Position numbers and translations under genes: made by a program. From an uncultured Gemmatimonadales bacterium (GTDB lineage: Bacteria > Gemmatimonadota > Gemmatimonadetes > Palauibacterales > Palauibacteraceae), in NCBI GenBank assembly GCA_947259585.1, contig CAMYMV010000015.1, positions 1 to 44,078 of the forward strand: DNA of 44,078 bases, in the 5' to 3' direction. The notes beneath the pieces were generated by a model. That model searched no databases, was not told the DNA's origin, and saw nothing but the letters and a program-made list of their open reading frames with translations. Below are positions 33,002 through 41,041 of this stretch, piece after piece; within the stretch, counting starts at the first letter, position 1; each line of letters begins with the position of its first letter.

Positions 33002-34483
33002 GTGAGCCGAGGCGGCTTCGCCGTCGCCGACCCCGGACGCCATGGCCGCCGCCACAGGATCGGTCTGGCTCTGGGCCTGGTGGCGTTCCTTGCGCTGTTC
33101 TTTTCCCCGCCGCCGGAGGGGCTGCCTCTCGCAGCCTGGAGAACAGGCGCCGCGGCTGTGCTCATGGCGATCTGGTGGGTCACCGAGGCGATCCCGATCC
33201 CGGCCACGTCGCTGGTGCCGCTGGCTTTCTTCCCTCTGCTCGGCATCGGCACGATCGACGAGGCGGCCGCCCCGTACGCCAACCCGATCATCTTCCTGCT
33301 CCTCGGCGGCTTCCTGCTGGCGCTCGGCATGGAGCGCTGCGGGCTGCCGCGCCGGATAGCGCTCCGCACGATCGCGGCTCTGGGTCATCGGCCGTCGGCG
33401 GTGATCGCCGGCTTCATGATCGCCGCGGCGTTTCTGAGCATGTGGGTCGCAAACACGGCAACCGCCATGATGATGCTGCCGATCGGCATCTCGGTGATCG
33501 GGTTCTCCCGCCGCGGCGACGATGGAGAGGCTGAAGGAAAGGAGGCCGCGAACTTTGCCACCTCGCTCATGCTGGGGATCGCCTACGCCTGCAGCATCGG
33601 AGGGTTGGCGACGATCGTCGGAACTCCGCCCAACGCCTTCGCGGTCGGCTTTCTGCGCGAGAACCACGGCATCGACGTCGCCTTCGCGCAGTGGATGCTG
33701 TTCGCCCTGCCGGTGGTGATCGTGGGCGTGGCTGTGGCCTTCCTCGTTCTCACCCGGTGGGTCTTTCCCACCGGCAACCTGCGCATTCCGGGCGGAAGGG
33801 AGTTCATCCAGGGGCGGCTCGCCGAGCTGGGGTCGATGTCCACGGCAGAGCGGCGGGTTTCAGTCGTGTTCGCCCTGACCGCCCTCCTCTGGATCGGCCG
33901 GCCGCTGATCGCAGGCGCTCTGCCGGGACTCTCCGATGCCGGCATCGCCGTGGGCGCCGGTCTCGCTCTCTTCATCCTTCCCTCGGGATCGGGAGAGGGG
34001 AAGAAGCTGCTCGACTGGGAGTCGGCGCAGGCTCTGCCGTGGGGCGCGCTCCTTCTCTTCGGGGGCGGATTGAGCCTAGCCTCGTCCTTCCAGCGGACCG
34101 GGTTGACCGTATGGGTCGGGTCGGGGATGGAGGGGTTGGCGGCGTGGCCGCCGATCCTCGTCGTGCTGGCGATCGCTACCGTCATGATCTTCCTCACCGA
34201 GTTGACGAGTAACACGGCGACGGCGGCGGCCTTCCTGCCGCTGGTCGGGTCCGTGGCCGTGGGGATCGGAGAGGACCCCCGTCTTCTCGTAGTCCCGGCG
34301 GCGCTGGCCGCCAGCTGCGCGTTCATGCTCCCGGTGGCCACCGGGCCGAACATCGTCGTGTACGGAAGCCGGATGGTGACGATACCGCAGATGGTCCGGG
34401 CGGGGATCTTCCTCAACCTGGCGTTCATCGGCCTCATCACGGTCGCCGCGTACTTTCTCGTTTCGGTCGTGTTCGGCGTCTAG
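33002..34483 (+). CDS. SLC13/DASS-family sodium:dicarboxylate-type transporter
   Basis: A 493-residue protein with about twelve helices. The two repeated SNT-type motifs that bind sodium and substrate are WVANTATAMMMLP (first half) and LTSNTATAAAFLP (second half). WVTEAIPIPATSL near the N-terminus is also diagnostic. It probably imports C4-dicarboxylates, citrate or sulfate. The GTG at 33002 follows the oxidase stop by one base, so it is co-translated with the ba3 operon. This may link carbon uptake to respiration. Confidence 0.92.
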   Translation: MSRGGFAVADPGRHGRRHRIGLALGLVAFLALFFSPPPEGLPLAAWRTGAAAVLMAIWWVTEAIPIPATSLVPLAFFPLLGIGTIDEAAAPYANPIIFLLLGGFLLALGMERCGLPRRIALRTIAALGHRPSAVIAGFMIAAAFLSMWVANTATAMMMLPIGISVIGFSRRGDDGEAEGKEAANFATSLMLGIAYACSIGGLATIVGTPPNAFAVGFLRENHGIDVAFAQWMLFALPVVIVGVAVAFLVLTRWVFPTGNLRIPGGREFIQGRLAELGSMSTAERRVSVVFALTALLWIGRPLIAGALPGLSDAGIAVGAGLALFILPSGSGEGKKLLDWESAQALPWGALLLFGGGLSLASSFQRTGLTVWVGSGMEGLAAWPPILVVLAIATVMIFLTELTSNTATAAAFLPLVGSVAVGIGEDPRLLVVPAALAASCAFMLPVATGPNIVVYGSRMVTIPQMVRAGIFLNLAFIGLITVAAYFLVSVVFGV

Positions 34484-34639
34484 GAGCTTGTCCGCGCGGC
34501 AGCACCCCATTGCTTCGGGCCGGCGCCCACGGGCCTGTCCGGGGAACGTGGGGAGTTTCCCCGCGACGGACGGGGCGATCTCCCCACCCGCACGTCCGCA
34601 GTTGCCGGACTGGCAGCGGGCATCCGCTCGACGAGACCT

Positions 34640-34687
34640 TTCTTTGGGACGGTACGTCCTCGATTCTTTGGGACGGTACGTCCTCGA
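34640..34687 (+). repeat. Two perfect 24-bp tandem units with internal hairpins
   Basis: Two identical 24-bp units, 34640-34663 and 34664-34687, start TTCTTTGGGACGG. Each contains GGACG-GTA-CGTCC, a 5-bp stem with 3-nt loop. The array ends 43 bp upstream of the flavin reductase ATG, in a 247-bp region after the SLC13 gene. The region also holds GGGGA-GTT-TCCCC (near 34549). Two identical sites 24 bp apart near a gene start suggest an operator pair, but a slipped duplication is also possible. Confidence 0.8.
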
Positions 34688-34730
34688 TCCGGATTCACCA
34701 GGCCGCGGAGGCCCAACCGAAGGGTAGAAG

Positions 34731-35339
34731 ATGGACCACACGGATTCGCCCGACCTCGTGAATCTCGATACGAGCCACCCGATTTGGGATCAGTTCTTCT
34801 GGGTGGCGCCGCTGGTCGTGGTGGGCACGAAGGAGGATGAGCGCTACAACCTGGCGCCGAAGCACATGGCCTTCCCGCTAGGCTGGGACAACTACTTCGC
34901 CTTCGTCTGCACGCCCCGGCACGAGACCTACCACAGCGTGCTGAAGACCAAGGAGTTCACGGTCAGCTATCCGAGGCCGAGCCAGGTCGTGCTCGCGAGC
35001 CTGACCGCCGAGCCGCGGGAGGATCTCGACGAGCCGAAGCCGATGCTCTCGGTGATGTCGACCTTCCCGGCAACGGAAGTGGACGGGGTGTTCCTCGAGG
35101 ACGGCTACCTCTTCCTGGAGTGCCGGCTCGACAAGGTGCTGGACGGGTTCAGCCTGAACAGCCTCATCGTCGGGCGTGTCGTGGCGGCCCACGTCCATCC
35201 CGATGCGATGCGCTCCGCCGATCGGGACGATCAGGACCTGATCTATCATTCGCCGCTTCTCGCCTACCTGAGCCCGGGCCGATACGCGACGGTGAAGGAG
35301 AGCTACGCCTTCCCGTTCCCGGCGGACTTCCAGCGATAG
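34731..35339 (+). CDS. Flavin reductase-like FMN-binding protein
   Basis: A 202-residue protein of the flavin reductase-like split-barrel fold. NLAPKHMAFPLGWDNYFAFVCTPRHETYHSVLKTKEFTVSYP follows the usual pattern of substrate-side strand, aromatic core and NxxFxVN-like segment. It probably binds FMN and reduces it or an FMN-dependent partner with NAD(P)H. It heads an operon with an M20 peptidase (7 bp gap) and a DUF1611 gene. The tandem repeat pair lies just upstream. Confidence 0.85.
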   Translation: MDHTDSPDLVNLDTSHPIWDQFFWVAPLVVVGTKEDERYNLAPKHMAFPLGWDNYFAFVCTPRHETYHSVLKTKEFTVSYPRPSQVVLASLTAEPREDLDEPKPMLSVMSTFPATEVDGVFLEDGYLFLECRLDKVLDGFSLNSLIVGRVVAAHVHPDAMRSADRDDQDLIYHSPLLAYLSPGRYATVKESYAFPFPADFQR

Positions 35340-35346
35340 CCGCACC

Positions 35347-36561
35347 ATGACCACCGGGCGGGCTCGCCGGCTGTTGGAGTGGGCGCGAGGCCACCGCGAA
35401 GAACTCCTCGAGTTCGTACGCCAACTCGCCCTCGCGGAGTCGCCGACCGACGATCCGGCGTCCCAGGAAGCGGTGATGGGCCTCCTGGGCCAGGGGTTCG
35501 AGGCCGCGGGCCTCGAGGTGCGGCGGCTACCGGGACGGACGTCCGGTGGCCAGCTCCTGGCGAGAGGAAGCCGCGAGTCACGAGACAGGTGCCACGGGCG
35601 CCCTTTCCAGCTTCTGCTCGGCCACTCAGATACGGTCTGGCCGATCGGCACGCTCCTGGAGATGCCGGTGGAGGTCAGTGGCGATGAGATCCGCGGTCCC
35701 GGCGTCTACGACATGAAGGGCGGCCTCGCTCAGATGGTGTTCGCTCTCCGAGCGCTCCGGGAGCTGGACATCACGCCCGAGGTGCCTCCCGTCGCCTTCG
35801 TAAACTCCGATGAGGAGAAGGGAAGCCGCGAGTCGAGCCGGTACATCGAGATGCTCGCTCGCAGGGCCTCCAGGGCACTCGTTCTAGAGCCGGCCTTCGG
35901 TCCGGAAGGCCAGCTCAAGACGGCACGCAAGGGTGGGGGGAGATTCGAGATCGACGTCATCGGCAAGAGCGCACACGCCGGCCTCGATCCGGAGGCGGGG
36001 GCGAGCGCGATCCTCGAGCTCTCGCACGTCATCCAGAAGCTGCACGCCCTGAACGATCCGGAGCGCGGCGTGACGGTGAACGTCGGTGTGATCGAGGGCG
36101 GCTATCGGCCGAACGTCGTCGCCGCCCGGGCTCGTGCGCTGGTGGATGTTCGGGTGCCCTCCGCCACGGACGCGGCGAGGGTCGAGTACGCCATCGGAAC
36201 GATTCGTCCGGTGACGCCTGGCGCCAGGATCCAGGTGGGCGGAGGAATCGGCAGGCCTCCGATGGAGCGCACCCCGGCCAACAGGGCGCTCTGGCACGCG
36301 GCACGGGCCGCCGGAGGCGAGCTGGGCCTCGAGCTTCGAGAGACCGCCGTTGGGGGGATGTCCGACGGCAACACGGCGAGCCTTCACGCGCCGACGCTGG
36401 ATGGGATGGGACCGACGGGTGACGGAGCCCACGCCTCGCACGAGTTCGCCTCGATCGACGGTCTCGTGGAGCGAACGGCCCTGCTAGCGGCCGTCCTTCT
36501 GCTGCCCGCGGACCTCGAGATGGCCGGAGCAGCAGCTGCCGCCGACCGCGGGCGGGCGTGA
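35347..36561 (+). CDS. M20-family metallopeptidase (carboxypeptidase G2-like)
   Basis: A 404-residue di-zinc exopeptidase. Metal ligands are His93 (GHSDTVWP), Asp122 (GPGVYDMKGG), the Glu pair at 156-157 (NSDEEKGS) and the C-terminal His in HASHEFA. The dimerisation lid contains GKSAHAG. Lack of a signal peptide places it in the cytoplasm. It probably removes C-terminal Glu or similar amides from peptides or folate-like compounds. It sits between a flavin reductase gene and the DUF1611 gene, 6 bp apart from the latter. Confidence 0.92.
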   Translation: MTTGRARRLLEWARGHREELLEFVRQLALAESPTDDPASQEAVMGLLGQGFEAAGLEVRRLPGRTSGGQLLARGSRESRDRCHGRPFQLLLGHSDTVWPIGTLLEMPVEVSGDEIRGPGVYDMKGGLAQMVFALRALRELDITPEVPPVAFVNSDEEKGSRESSRYIEMLARRASRALVLEPAFGPEGQLKTARKGGGRFEIDVIGKSAHAGLDPEAGASAILELSHVIQKLHALNDPERGVTVNVGVIEGGYRPNVVAARARALVDVRVPSATDAARVEYAIGTIRPVTPGARIQVGGGIGRPPMERTPANRALWHAARAAGGELGLELRETAVGGMSDGNTASLHAPTLDGMGPTGDGAHASHEFASIDGLVERTALLAAVLLLPADLEMAGAAAAADRGRA

Positions 36562-36567
36562 GGCCGA

Positions 36568-37590
36568 ATGAACGAGAAGCTCTTCTTCACCTCGGTGACC
36601 CGGATCTCCGACCTGCGGGACGCTCCTTTCGAGGTCACGTCCATCCCTCGCGAGAAGTGGGAGATGGGTGACTACGTCGTCACAGAGGTCATCGAATCGG
36701 TGAGCCGGCGAATCGTCGAGCTTTCGACCGGGCGAGTGATCGAAGTCGCAGAGGGGGATATGCTCGTGGGCGCCTTCGGGCGCCGCGAAGCCACGCTCGA
36801 GGCGACCGGAGACTGGAGCCGGATCGGCGAAGATGGTGCGTGCGAGATCCTCTCGGGCGGCGGGCTGATCGGCCGCGAGGTCTCCAGGTCCATGCTCGAG
36901 CAGCCTCTCATTCACCTGCGGTACCGGGGCCACCCGACCCGCCAGGGGGTGAAGGTGACAACGCACGGCTTCGTGCCCGCCTCCGCGCCGCGGCGGTTCG
37001 AGCTGCCGGCCCTGCTCATCGTCGGAACGTCCATGTCGGCCGGGAAGACGACGACCGCCCGACTGCTCATCCGTCAGCTGAAGCTGCTCGCCCCGCTGAG
37101 AGTGATCGGAGCCAAGCTGGCGGGCGCGGCACGCTACCGCGACGCGCTCAGCATGAAGGACGCGGGCGCTGATTTCATCTTCGACTTCGTGGACGCGGGG
37201 CTCCCTTCGACGGTCTGCCCGGAGGAGCTCTACCGGTCACGGCTCGAGAACCTCCTCTCGAGAATGGCCGCCCTCGAGGCAGATGTGGCCGTCATCGAGC
37301 TCGGGGCCTCGCCCCTCGAGCCCTACAACGGCGCCGTGGCATACGAGACCCTGAAGGACAACGCGCGCCTGACCGTCCTCTGCGCCTCCGATCCCTACTC
37401 GGTCATCGGCGTGATGAACGCCTACGGAACGGAGCCCGATTTCGTGACGGGCCCCGCGTCGAACACCGAAGCGGGCGTCCGCTTGGTGGAGAAGCTCGCG
37501 GACGTGAGGGCGGTCAACCTGCTGGATCCGCGGACGCGCCCGGCACTGGGCAGGCTGCTCGAGAAGAAGTTGAAGGGAACGCTGGTGTAG
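36568..37590 (+). CDS. DUF1611-family P-loop NTPase
   Basis: A 340-residue protein. The N-terminal 140 residues form a mixed alpha/beta module (GRREATLEATGDW, HLRYRGHPTRQGVKV). It is followed by a P-loop domain with LIVGTSMSAGKTTTARLLI (Walker A at about 151-160), KLAGAARYRDALSMKDAGADFIFDFVDAG and VAVIELGASPLEPYN. This is the DUF1611 layout; one DUF1611 member, DgcN, acts in D-glutamate catabolism. Here the next-door M20 peptidase could feed it amino acid derivatives, but substrate is not proven. Confidence 0.83.
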   Translation: MNEKLFFTSVTRISDLRDAPFEVTSIPREKWEMGDYVVTEVIESVSRRIVELSTGRVIEVAEGDMLVGAFGRREATLEATGDWSRIGEDGACEILSGGGLIGREVSRSMLEQPLIHLRYRGHPTRQGVKVTTHGFVPASAPRRFELPALLIVGTSMSAGKTTTARLLIRQLKLLAPLRVIGAKLAGAARYRDALSMKDAGADFIFDFVDAGLPSTVCPEELYRSRLENLLSRMAALEADVAVIELGASPLEPYNGAVAYETLKDNARLTVLCASDPYSVIGVMNAYGTEPDFVTGPASNTEAGVRLVEKLADVRAVNLLDPRTRPALGRLLEKKLKGTLV

Positions 37591-37650
37591 GGAGCTCGGG
37601 AAGCTGGTGCAGAGAGCTCGAGGAAAACGGCCGCTAGAATCGGCCCGGGA

Positions 37651-37992
37651 TCAGCTCTCCTGGACCCAGACCAGAGTCTGGCCTTCGTCGTGCGCGATTC
37701 GGACGACCTCCAGCCCCCGGCCGTCTCGCCCCGGTCCGATCGCCAGGCTGGTTGGGCCCGATATCGAGTGCGTGAGGTGCGGCTCCGCGCCCTCGAGCTC
37801 GCCCAGCATGATCGAGATCCGGTCGTCCCGGTGGTCGTAGACGATCCCCCGAAGAGGAAAGCCCCGCTCCTGCTCCTGGGCCCCCAGCTCGGGGCTGTCG
37901 ACCTCGATCAGGGTGGGGCGCTGGACGTTCCGCTCGGTGAAGTTCGCCAGCACGGTCGCCCAGAGCTCTCTGGGAATCTCGGGGTAGGTCAT
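37651..37992 (-). CDS. DUF5335-like small protein
   Basis: A 113-residue soluble protein, ELWATVLANFTERNVQRPTLIEVDSPELGAQ followed by GIVYDHRDDRISIMLG and HLTHSISGPTSLAIG. The pattern matches small DUF5335 proteins of unknown function that often lie near CBS or stress genes. It is the last gene of a minus-strand run after the CBS gene (40 bp gap) and is convergent with the DUF1611 gene. Confidence 0.72.
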   Translation of the reverse strand: MTYPEIPRELWATVLANFTERNVQRPTLIEVDSPELGAQEQERGFPLRGIVYDHRDDRISIMLGELEGAEPHLTHSISGPTSLAIGPGRDGRGLEVVRIAHDEGQTLVWVQES

Positions 37993-38032
37993 CGCACCCG
38001 GCTCTCAACCGGTCGGACGGCTCTCGACATGC

Positions 38033-38587
38033 CTAACCACCCAGGCCGTACTGTGATACCGCCTTTACGATGTCGGTCGTGCTGACCACACCGACGAGCC
38101 TGGAGTCCTGCGTCACGAGCACCCGGTGGATCCCCGACCGGAGCATGAATTCGGCGGCTTCCTGGACGTCCGTTTCGGGTGGGAGCTCGCAGAGCCGTTG
38201 GGTCATGATCTCGGAGACGACGTGCTCCTCGAGGACATCCCACTCGGGGCTCGTCGTCTTCCGGAACCGCTCGTCGACCTGGGCGCCCGCGTCCGCCCAG
38301 TACTCCTCGAAGTAGGCAGAGGTCGGTTCGTCGCCCCGGGACCAGCGTTCCTCGGCCCCAGGCTCCGACCACTCGGTACTCTCCTCCTGCTCTGTCGGGG
38401 GACCCGGGTTCGAGGACACGAAGTCGAGGACGTCCGAGATCGACGCCACTCCGACGACGCGCTCGCCGGATATCACCGGCGCACCTCCGATATGTTCGGT
38501 GGTCAAGAACTCCGCCGCTTCCCGGAGGCTCATGTTCGGGGTCAGCGACTTGATCTGGACCGACATGATGTCGTGTAGCCTAACCAT
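38033..38587 (-). CDS. Two-CBS-domain regulatory protein
   Basis: A 184-residue protein made only of a CBS pair. CBS1: DIMSVQIKSLTPNMSLREAAEFLTTEHIGGAPVI, CBS2: EIMTQRLCELPPETDVQEAAEFMLRSGIHRVLV. An acidic linker of about 60 residues between them is unusually long. Such modules bind adenosine nucleotides and sense energy state. It lies downstream of the alcohol dehydrogenase gene and the kinase-like gene, all minus strand, so it may serve the same stress response. Confidence 0.9.
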   Translation of the reverse strand: MVRLHDIMSVQIKSLTPNMSLREAAEFLTTEHIGGAPVISGERVVGVASISDVLDFVSSNPGPPTEQEESTEWSEPGAEERWSRGDEPTSAYFEEYWADAGAQVDERFRKTTSPEWDVLEEHVVSEIMTQRLCELPPETDVQEAAEFMLRSGIHRVLVTQDSRLVGVVSTTDIVKAVSQYGLGG

Positions 38588-38604
38588 CGCTTTCCAGCCC
38601 TTCG

Positions 38605-38639
38605 ATCGCTTCTACAGCGTTATTCATCGCTTCTGCAGC
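38605..38639 (-). repeat. Direct repeat upstream of the CBS gene
   Basis: ATCGCTTCTACAGC (38605-38618) and ATCGCTTCTGCAGC (38626-38639) differ at one base and are 21 bp apart, two helical turns. They lie 18 bp upstream of the CBS gene start in the gap after the alcohol dehydrogenase gene. They could form a regulator site; chance is possible. Confidence 0.45.
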
Positions 38640-38656
38640 AATCCTCCGTCTTCCCG

Positions 38657-39643
38657 TTAGCCGATCTCGAGGACAGCGGCACCACGAACCCGTCCCGCGC
38701 GCAGGTCGTCCAGCGCCCGGTTGGCTTCCGCCAACGGATAGGCGCTGACCTCCGTGCGCACTCCCGCTCGCGGAGCGAGCTGCAGGAACTCCTCCCCGTC
38801 CCGTCGCGTGAGGTTGGCGACCGACCGCACGACTCGCTCGCCCCACAGGGCCTCGTAGGGGAACGCCGGGATCTCACTCATGTGAATTCCGGCGCAGATG
38901 ACGGCTCCCCCTCTCTCGACGGCGGCGAGCGCCCGGGGAACGAGCGAGCCGACGGGTGCGAAGATGATCGCCGCCTCCAGTGGTTCCGGCGGCGCCTCCT
39001 CGGACGATCCCGCCCATTCGGCGCCCAGCTCGAGGGCGAAGCTTTGCCCCTCCGTGTCACCCGGACGGGTGAACGCGAAGACCCTCCGCCCCTGATAGAT
39101 GGCGACTTGCGCGATGATATGCGCCGCCGCTCCGAAACCGTACACGCCGAGGCGCTCGGCATCGCCCGCCATGACAAGAGAACGATAACCGATCAGACCC
39201 GCGCAGAGGAGAGGTGCGGCCTGCAGATCGGGGTAGCCGGCCGGGATCGGGAAGCAGAAGCGCGCGTCCGCGACCGCATACTCGGCGTATCCGCCGTCGA
39301 TCTGGTAGCCGGTGAACCGCGCCGCCTCGCACAGGTTCTCGCGTCCCGATCTGCAGAACCCGCACTCGCCGCACGTCCATCCCACCCACGGAACGCCGAT
39401 CCGGCTTCCCGGCTCGATCCCCTCCGTCCCCGGCCCGACCTCCAGAACCTCGCCCACTATCTGGTGTCCCGGGATCAGCGGCAGCTTCGGATCCGGGAGC
39501 TCTCCGTCCACGACGTGGAGATCGGTTCGGCAAACCCCGCAGCTCCGCACGCGAAGCAGGACTTGACCGGACCCGAGCCGTGGTCGCTCGACTTCCTCGA
39601 GTCGCAGCGGCTGCCCCTGCTCCTCCAGGACCATCGCCTTCAT
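38657..39643 (-). CDS. Zinc-dependent alcohol dehydrogenase
   Basis: A 328-residue medium-chain dehydrogenase. Catalytic zinc site: CGVCRTDLH and GHQIVGEV (the usual GHE is GHQ). Structural zinc site: CGECGFCRSGRENLC. NAD(P)-binding region: GVYGFGAAAHIIAQVA. The family oxidises primary or secondary alcohols or reduces aldehydes in the cytoplasm. The gap to the kinase-like gene upstream is 19 bp, so they share a transcript. An alcohol dehydrogenase co-transcribed with a sensor protein suggests an aldehyde- or redox-stress role. Confidence 0.92.
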   Translation of the reverse strand: MKAMVLEEQGQPLRLEEVERPRLGSGQVLLRVRSCGVCRTDLHVVDGELPDPKLPLIPGHQIVGEVLEVGPGTEGIEPGSRIGVPWVGWTCGECGFCRSGRENLCEAARFTGYQIDGGYAEYAVADARFCFPIPAGYPDLQAAPLLCAGLIGYRSLVMAGDAERLGVYGFGAAAHIIAQVAIYQGRRVFAFTRPGDTEGQSFALELGAEWAGSSEEAPPEPLEAAIIFAPVGSLVPRALAAVERGGAVICAGIHMSEIPAFPYEALWGERVVRSVANLTRRDGEEFLQLAPRAGVRTEVSAYPLAEANRALDDLRAGRVRGAAVLEIG

Positions 39644-39662
39644 TGCGCGATGGCTTCCCTCG

Positions 39663-40796
39663 TCATCTCTCGGTAACGAAGGGCATGTTGAACGAAACCG
39701 TCGTTCCCTCCACCTCGGAGCTCTGGATCGAGAGCTCAGCGCCCACGTGTAACGCCCGCTCCCTCATCTCCAGCAGACCGAGGCCTCGTCCGGCCCGCTC
39801 CAGCTCGGCGTCGACATCGAAGCCCACGCCGTTGTCGTGGATCTCCGCCGACACGCCCTCGGGCCCGCGCAAGATGCGGACGTCGACCCTCCTCGCTCCC
39901 GCGTGGCGGGCGGCGTTGCCCAGCGCCTCGCTCACGATTCGGTAGAACGCGAGGCCTTCCTCCGTCGTAAGGTCGGACTCGATCGAGTCGGCGTCCAGAT
40001 GAATGTCGACGCCGGTTCGCTCCGAGAGATTCCTGACCTGTGCGGCCAGCGCCGGGAGGAGGCCGATCTCGTCGAGCTCCGGCGGGCGAAGCTCACGCGC
40101 GACCTGCCGAATGCTCTCGAGGGCCTCGATCAGGGCGTTTCGAAGGCCGTCGAACTGGCCCTGCTCCGCCTCGCCGAATCTCCGTCCGGCAGCCCGAAGC
40201 TGAAGGAGCACGGCAGCCAGTGACTGGGCCGTCTCGTCGTACAGCTTCCGAGCCACCCAGCGCCGGGCGTTCTCCTCCGACTCGAGCGATCGGACCGTGA
40301 CCTCGCGCTGCCGGCTGCGGTACAGCTCGACGCGGTCCAGCATCCGGTTGAACAGGGTGACGAGCCGGCGCATGTCCGTGTCGGCCAGGGGCGACATGTC
40401 CGCCCTTGTCTGAAGGTCTCCTCGCTCGACGCGCTCGGCCGAGGCCTCGAGCTCCTTCAACGGCTGGAGCGCCAGACGGGTGAGGATCGCGCTGCACGCC
40501 GCGCCGACCACGACGGCCGACGCCCCGAGGATCGAGGCCCACCTCACCGCTTCCGTGGCGGAGACGCCTCCGAGGCGGGCCAGGAGAAGGCCTCCTATGA
40601 GGACCGCGGCCGCGAGGATGACGGCGTTCGCCACGAGGATCTTGTAAAACAGGGGAAGGCGAAGGAGTTTATCTGCCGGTCGGGGTGGGACGGGGGTCCC
40701 TTGGGCTCGATCGAGCTCGACCGGCCGCCCGTTGGAGGCGCGACCACGGCGCGATTTCGAGTCCGAGGTGATGATGGTCTGGCCGGCCGTACTCAC
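39663..40796 (-). CDS. Sensor-kinase-like membrane protein with Tyr in place of the phospho-acceptor His
   Basis: A 377-residue protein (GTG start at 40796; the frame is open to 41063). Two membrane helices (about 47-75 and 86-105) lead to a HAMP domain, then a HisKA_3 region and a HATPase domain. The dimerisation box reads ARKLYDETAQ, where NarL-type kinases have L-H-D; Tyr186 is encoded by TAC at 40241-40239, one base from His. The ATPase side is intact: EALGNAARHAG (N box), DNGVGFD (G1), GRGLGLLEMRERA (G2). It may be a catalytically skewed partner or a regulator rather than a self-phosphorylating kinase. It heads the alcohol dehydrogenase-CBS-DUF5335 operon and diverges from an intact kinase. 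Confidence 0.88.
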   Translation of the reverse strand: MSTAGQTIITSDSKSRRGRASNGRPVELDRAQGTPVPPRPADKLLRLPLFYKILVANAVILAAAVLIGGLLLARLGGVSATEAVRWASILGASAVVVGAACSAILTRLALQPLKELEASAERVERGDLQTRADMSPLADTDMRRLVTLFNRMLDRVELYRSRQREVTVRSLESEENARRWVARKLYDETAQSLAAVLLQLRAAGRRFGEAEQGQFDGLRNALIEALESIRQVARELRPPELDEIGLLPALAAQVRNLSERTGVDIHLDADSIESDLTTEEGLAFYRIVSEALGNAARHAGARRVDVRILRGPEGVSAEIHDNGVGFDVDAELERAGRGLGLLEMRERALHVGAELSIQSSEVEGTTVSFNMPFVTER

Positions 40797-40892
40797 TGTC
40801 GCCCCGAGTCGTCGATGCACCCAATCGGGCGGACAGGCTCGAGCAGACCGGCACGTCACACGAACCGGTACGAGGAGCCCGCCGCGAGGATG

Positions 40893-40908
40893 CCTTTCCT
40901 CCGAAAGG
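40893..40908. promoter_or_regulatory. Palindrome between the two divergent kinase genes
   Basis: CCTTTC-CTCC-GAAAGG is a perfect 6-bp inverted repeat with a 4-nt centre, midway in the 245-bp region separating the divergent kinase-like genes. It is a candidate operator for both; the neighbouring NarL-type regulator could be the binding protein. Confidence 0.35.
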
Positions 40909-41041
40909 GTTAATGACGACAATGTGATACGTGAGCCGGGCGATGTCTGTCGGGCTCCGCTGGAATGGTGGCGTAAGGAAAACGCACGACTGGTGTAGGG
41001 AATTTCTCTACCGGAACGTGGAGCGAACCCGCGGGAGAGGC

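Noticed and set aside
38580..38846. Minus-strand frame ending in AEAMNNAVEAIEGLESDG
   Set aside because: Most of it lies out of frame inside the alcohol dehydrogenase gene; only the last codons look protein-like and they coincide with a DNA direct repeat.
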